In this document: positions 61,682 through 64,000 of the stretch, piece by piece
Numbering within the stretch: the stretch's first letter is position 1
Layout of the letters: the number at the start of each line of letters is the position of its first letter
Source: Microcoleus sp. AS-A8
Lineage (GTDB): Bacteria > Cyanobacteriota > Cyanobacteriia > Cyanobacteriales > Coleofasciculaceae
Length of the DNA stretch: 64,000 nucleotides
Reading direction: 5' to 3'
Assembly: GCA_039962225.1 (NCBI GenBank)
Contig: JAMPKV010000017.1
Span: 1-64,000 of the forward strand
Translations under genes and position numbers: made by a program
The notes under the pieces: generated by a model
The model's input: the letters and a program-made list of their open reading frames with translations, nothing else
The model's database searches: none
What the model was told of the DNA's origin: nothing

Positions 61682-63025
61682 ATGATGACCTACGATTACG
61701 ATTTGTTTGTGATTGGTGCGGGTTCGGGAGGAATCGCTACGGCGAGACGGGCGGCACAATATGGGGCAAAAGTAGGGATTGCGGAATTTAGCCAATTAGG
61801 GGGCACCTGTGTGAATCGTGGCTGCATCCCTAAAAAATTGATGGTCTACGCCTCTCACTTCCCTCACCAGTTTGAGGATGCACAAGGCTATGGTTGGAGT
61901 GCCGTACACAGTACCCTCGACTGGCCTAAAATGATTTCTGCCGTTAATCAGGAAGTTGAACGCCTCAATGGGGTCTATCAGCGAATGATTGACAATGCGG
62001 GGGTGGATCTAATTAATGGTTATGCGAAGTTCCTCGATCCCCATACCTTAGAAATCAATGACCGCAAGATTACAGCCGATAAAATTTTAATTGCGGTTGG
62101 GGGAGAGCCTTATAAGCCTGATATTCCAGGCATTGAACATGCAATTGTTTCTGATGCCATGTTCCACCTCAAGGAGCAACCCAAGCACATCGCCATTATT
62201 GGCACTGGCTATATCGGCGTGGAATTTGCTTGTATTATGAACGGTCTGGGTTCTAAGGTAACTCTGCTCGATCGCAACGATCTAATTTTACGAGGCTTTG
62301 ATGATGATCTGCGTTCAGGCATTCAAGAGGGAATGCAACAGCACGGGATTGAGATTCTTAACCACTCTCAAGCCGCCTCTATTGAAAAAACTCCAGAAGG
62401 TCTTAAACTGGCGATCGCGAATAGCAACCTGACAGTAACCGCAGATGTGATTCTTTCTGCGACCGGTCGCAAGCCCAATTTGCCAAATATGGGTCTAGAG
62501 AATGCTGGGGTGGAAGTTAAAAAGGATGCCATTGCAGTCGATGAGTATAGTCGCACCAACCAGCCGCATATTTATGCCGTCGGGGATTGCACCAACCGCA
62601 TAAATCTAACCCCAGTTGCGATTAATGAAGGTCGTGCCTTTGCCGATACCGTATTTGGCGGTCAACCTCGGACAATGGCTTACGATAACATCCCTTCCGC
62701 CATTTTTTCCACCCCTGAGGGGGCGACAGTCGGTTTAACAGAAGCTCAAGCCAGGAAAAATTGGGGTGAAGCGGTGAAGTGCTATCGCGCTGCCTTTAGA
62801 CCCATGTACCATACTCTCAGTGGTCGGGCGGAGAAGACAATGGTGAAATTAGTCGTCGAGGAGGACACTCAGAAAGTCTTGGGCGCTCACATGGTGGGCG
62901 AACATGCCGCAGAAATCATACAAGGAATTGCCATCGCCCTCAAGATGGGAGCCACGAAACAAGACTTTGACGCTACTGTTGGTATCCATCCTTCCACAGC
63001 GGAAGAGTTCGTTACCCTACGCTAA
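61682..63025 (+). CDS. gor: Glutathione-disulfide reductase
   Basis: A 447-residue flavoprotein. FAD motif VIGAGSGGIATARRAA, redox Cys pair [17 protein letters not shown](P)-binding IIGTGYIGVEFACI followed by LDRNDLILRGF, and C-terminal VGIHPSTAEEF with the catalytic His. It keeps glutathione reduced with NADPH. The active-site spacing is that of glutathione reductase rather than lipoamide dehydrogenase. AAAAAGGAG lies before the start; ATG 61685 is equally possible. It stands alone. Confidence 0.93.
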   Translation: MMTYDYDLFVIGAGSGGIATARRAAQYGAKVGIAEFSQLGGTCVNRGCIPKKLMVYASHFPHQFEDAQGYGWSAVHSTLDWPKMISAVNQEVERLNGVYQRMIDNAGVDLINGYAKFLDPHTLEINDRKITADKILIAVGGEPYKPDIPGIEHAIVSDAMFHLKEQPKHIAIIGTGYIGVEFACIMNGLGSKVTLLDRNDLILRGFDDDLRSGIQEGMQQHGIEILNHSQAASIEKTPEGLKLAIANSNLTVTADVILSATGRKPNLPNMGLENAGVEVKKDAIAVDEYSRTNQPHIYAVGDCTNRINLTPVAINEGRAFADTVFGGQPRTMAYDNIPSAIFSTPEGATVGLTEAQARKNWGEAVKCYRAAFRPMYHTLSGRAEKTMVKLVVEEDTQKVLGAHMVGEHAAEIIQGIAIALKMGATKQDFDATVGIHPSTAEEFVTLR

Positions 63026-63209
63026 CGGAAGGATATAAGTGTAAAGGATGAAGGATGAAGTGTCGTGTAACAATTTCATCCTTCCTTCTTAGCCTTGTGA
63101 TCTCCTTTCAATTTGCATCGGAATTCTGCAAAAACCTCGGCGTCCCCTGAAGCGCTCTGGAGCGTTAAAAAAATATGATTCCAATGCAAACAAATTCGAT
63201 ATGACTTGC

Positions 63210-64000
63210 TTATGCCACCCAACGCCACCAGGCAAAACGAATGGCAAAGCCGACCAGCATCGTACCAAACAAGCCCATCGTCGCGAATCCCCAACGTGGG
63301 TGACGAGAAAGCAACAGACCTAACGCCAGAGATGCCGTCACCATACCATAAACGTATCGGTTGACAGATAAGACTGCGCCAGAGTTGATAATCAGCAAGA
63401 AAGAGAAAAACCCATAGGCAGTGGCAACTCGCGTCATCTGATGGCGCATGTGCCAAAACAGATAAGCACTACCAAAGACCATAAACAACTTCGTGAATTC
63501 TTTGACAGCCCCCCATCGCCAGTGGAAAAGATTCACAATCATACTCCACCAACCCTGCCAGTTGATTCCAGACGCCGTACCCCATGCCTTCTGCACATGG
63601 ACAAAGGTCAAAGGATGACCAAAACGAATCCAACAAAACAGCATGAACAGCAACAGCCCTCCACTGGTAGCCAGACCAACCAAGTAAGCAATTGGGGGTC
63701 TTTTCTCTCTCCACGCTACAAAAAGAAAGGTCGGTATCAGCACCACTCCAGTGACTCGTGTTCCTGTCGTTAGTGCCCCCCACAGCGCGGCTCTGGCATA
63801 CTGGTGCTTTTCAAACGCTCTCAAAGCGGCTGTGCTGAATAACAAAAATAGCCCTTCTGAGTAGATGACTGTCCCGAATAAAGAGAAGGGACACCAAGCC
63901 ATCACTGCCGTTGCCCACTTAGCCGCACTATCCCCGTGACACTCCTCTACCCAACGGTATAGAAGAATCATGGCACCCAGAAGCGCTAAATTGTTCACCA
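63210..64000 (-). CDS. PIG-V-like mannosyltransferase membrane protein (5' end cut)
   Basis: At least 263 residues of a multi-helix membrane protein, running off the right edge. Marks include the PFSLFGTVIYSEGLFLLFST block (a loop typical of PIG-V-type GT-C enzymes), TGTRVTGVVLIP and WGTASGINWQGWWS. At least seven hydrophobic helices. GT-C family members use lipid-linked sugars; bacterial members are less well studied. It is convergent with gor. The first in-window GTG at 63998 is not its start, because the frame continues past the end. Confidence 0.65.
   Translation of the reverse strand, partial: VNNLALLGAMILLYRWVEECHGDSAAKWATAVMAWCPFSLFGTVIYSEGLFLLFSTAALRAFEKHQYARAALWGALTTGTRVTGVVLIPTFLFVAWREKRPPIAYLVGLATSGGLLLFMLFCWIRFGHPLTFVHVQKAWGTASGINWQGWWSMIVNLFHWRWGAVKEFTKLFMVFGSAYLFWHMRHQMTRVATAYGFFSFLLIINSGAVLSVNRYVYGMVTASLALGLLLSRHPRWGFATMGLFGTMLVGFAIRFAWWRWVA

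Noticed and set aside
63076-63456. 126-codon minus-strand frame
   Set aside because: Overlaps the PIG-V-like gene in another frame; the membrane-protein frame has the family motifs.

Overview
The window is chromosomal DNA from a cyanobacterium, probably a filamentous one. It holds genes found only in oxygenic phototrophs: the 5' end of psbD, ycf4, a Psb28-family gene, ycf39, petM and a CruA/CruP-type flavoprotein. HIP1 octamers (GCGATCGC) recur throughout. There are short heptameric repeats and C/G-rich intergenic hairpins of the kind that litter genomes of larger filamentous cyanobacteria. Species cannot be fixed from the sequence alone.

Layout. 0-8.2 kb: photosystem genes (psbD, ycf4, cruP-like, psb28-2 with a TIGR01777 epimerase) mixed with a lipoprotein cyclophilin, a ketoacyl synthase, a cyclic-nucleotide-domain kinase and a dead REP-associated transposase. 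8.4-18.6 kb: housekeeping genes (murA, tRNA-Leu, SpoU methyltransferase, lpdA, trpC, class-V aminotransferase) and an NblR-like regulator. 18.8-33.8 kb: a signalling block with an ethylene-receptor-type kinase, a CheY-like regulator and a receiver-PAS kinase in a row, then several secreted proteins, then an opposite-strand kinase of about 1,860 residues headed by a ribbon-helix-helix-like segment. 34-42 kb: a JmjC-like cupin, nadK, ycf39, petM, pdxA and glpK. 42-49 kb: an RRM protein, Hsp20, a GH9 cellulase and MsrP. 49-60 kb: the accessory part, with two TPR genes, a toxin-antitoxin pair, a type II secretion F protein, unknown genes, four tandem XRE regulators and McrBC. 60-64 kb: coaD, a coiled-coil protein overlapping it, glutathione reductase and the end of a PIG-V-like membrane protein.

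The most unusual locus is at 50.6-52.9 kb. A UPF0175 antitoxin domain is the C-terminus of a protein carrying twelve TPR repeats, and its stop codon overlaps the start of a DUF3368 PIN-type toxin. This keeps the gene order of a known type II toxin-antitoxin family but adds a large protein-interaction array. A few kilobases on, four very short XRE genes with stop-start spacings of 3, 3 and -1 nt run head-on into mcrC and mcrB. Together these look like a small defence and stress island.

A second theme is intergenic repeat DNA caught inside coding sequence: three housekeeping enzymes (ketoacyl synthase, glycerol kinase, PdxA) carry extra in-frame segments whose DNA resembles the intergenic repeats. 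Two genes are broken by single stop codons (the transposase and the first TPR gene). All functional calls come from reading the translations; no database search was run.
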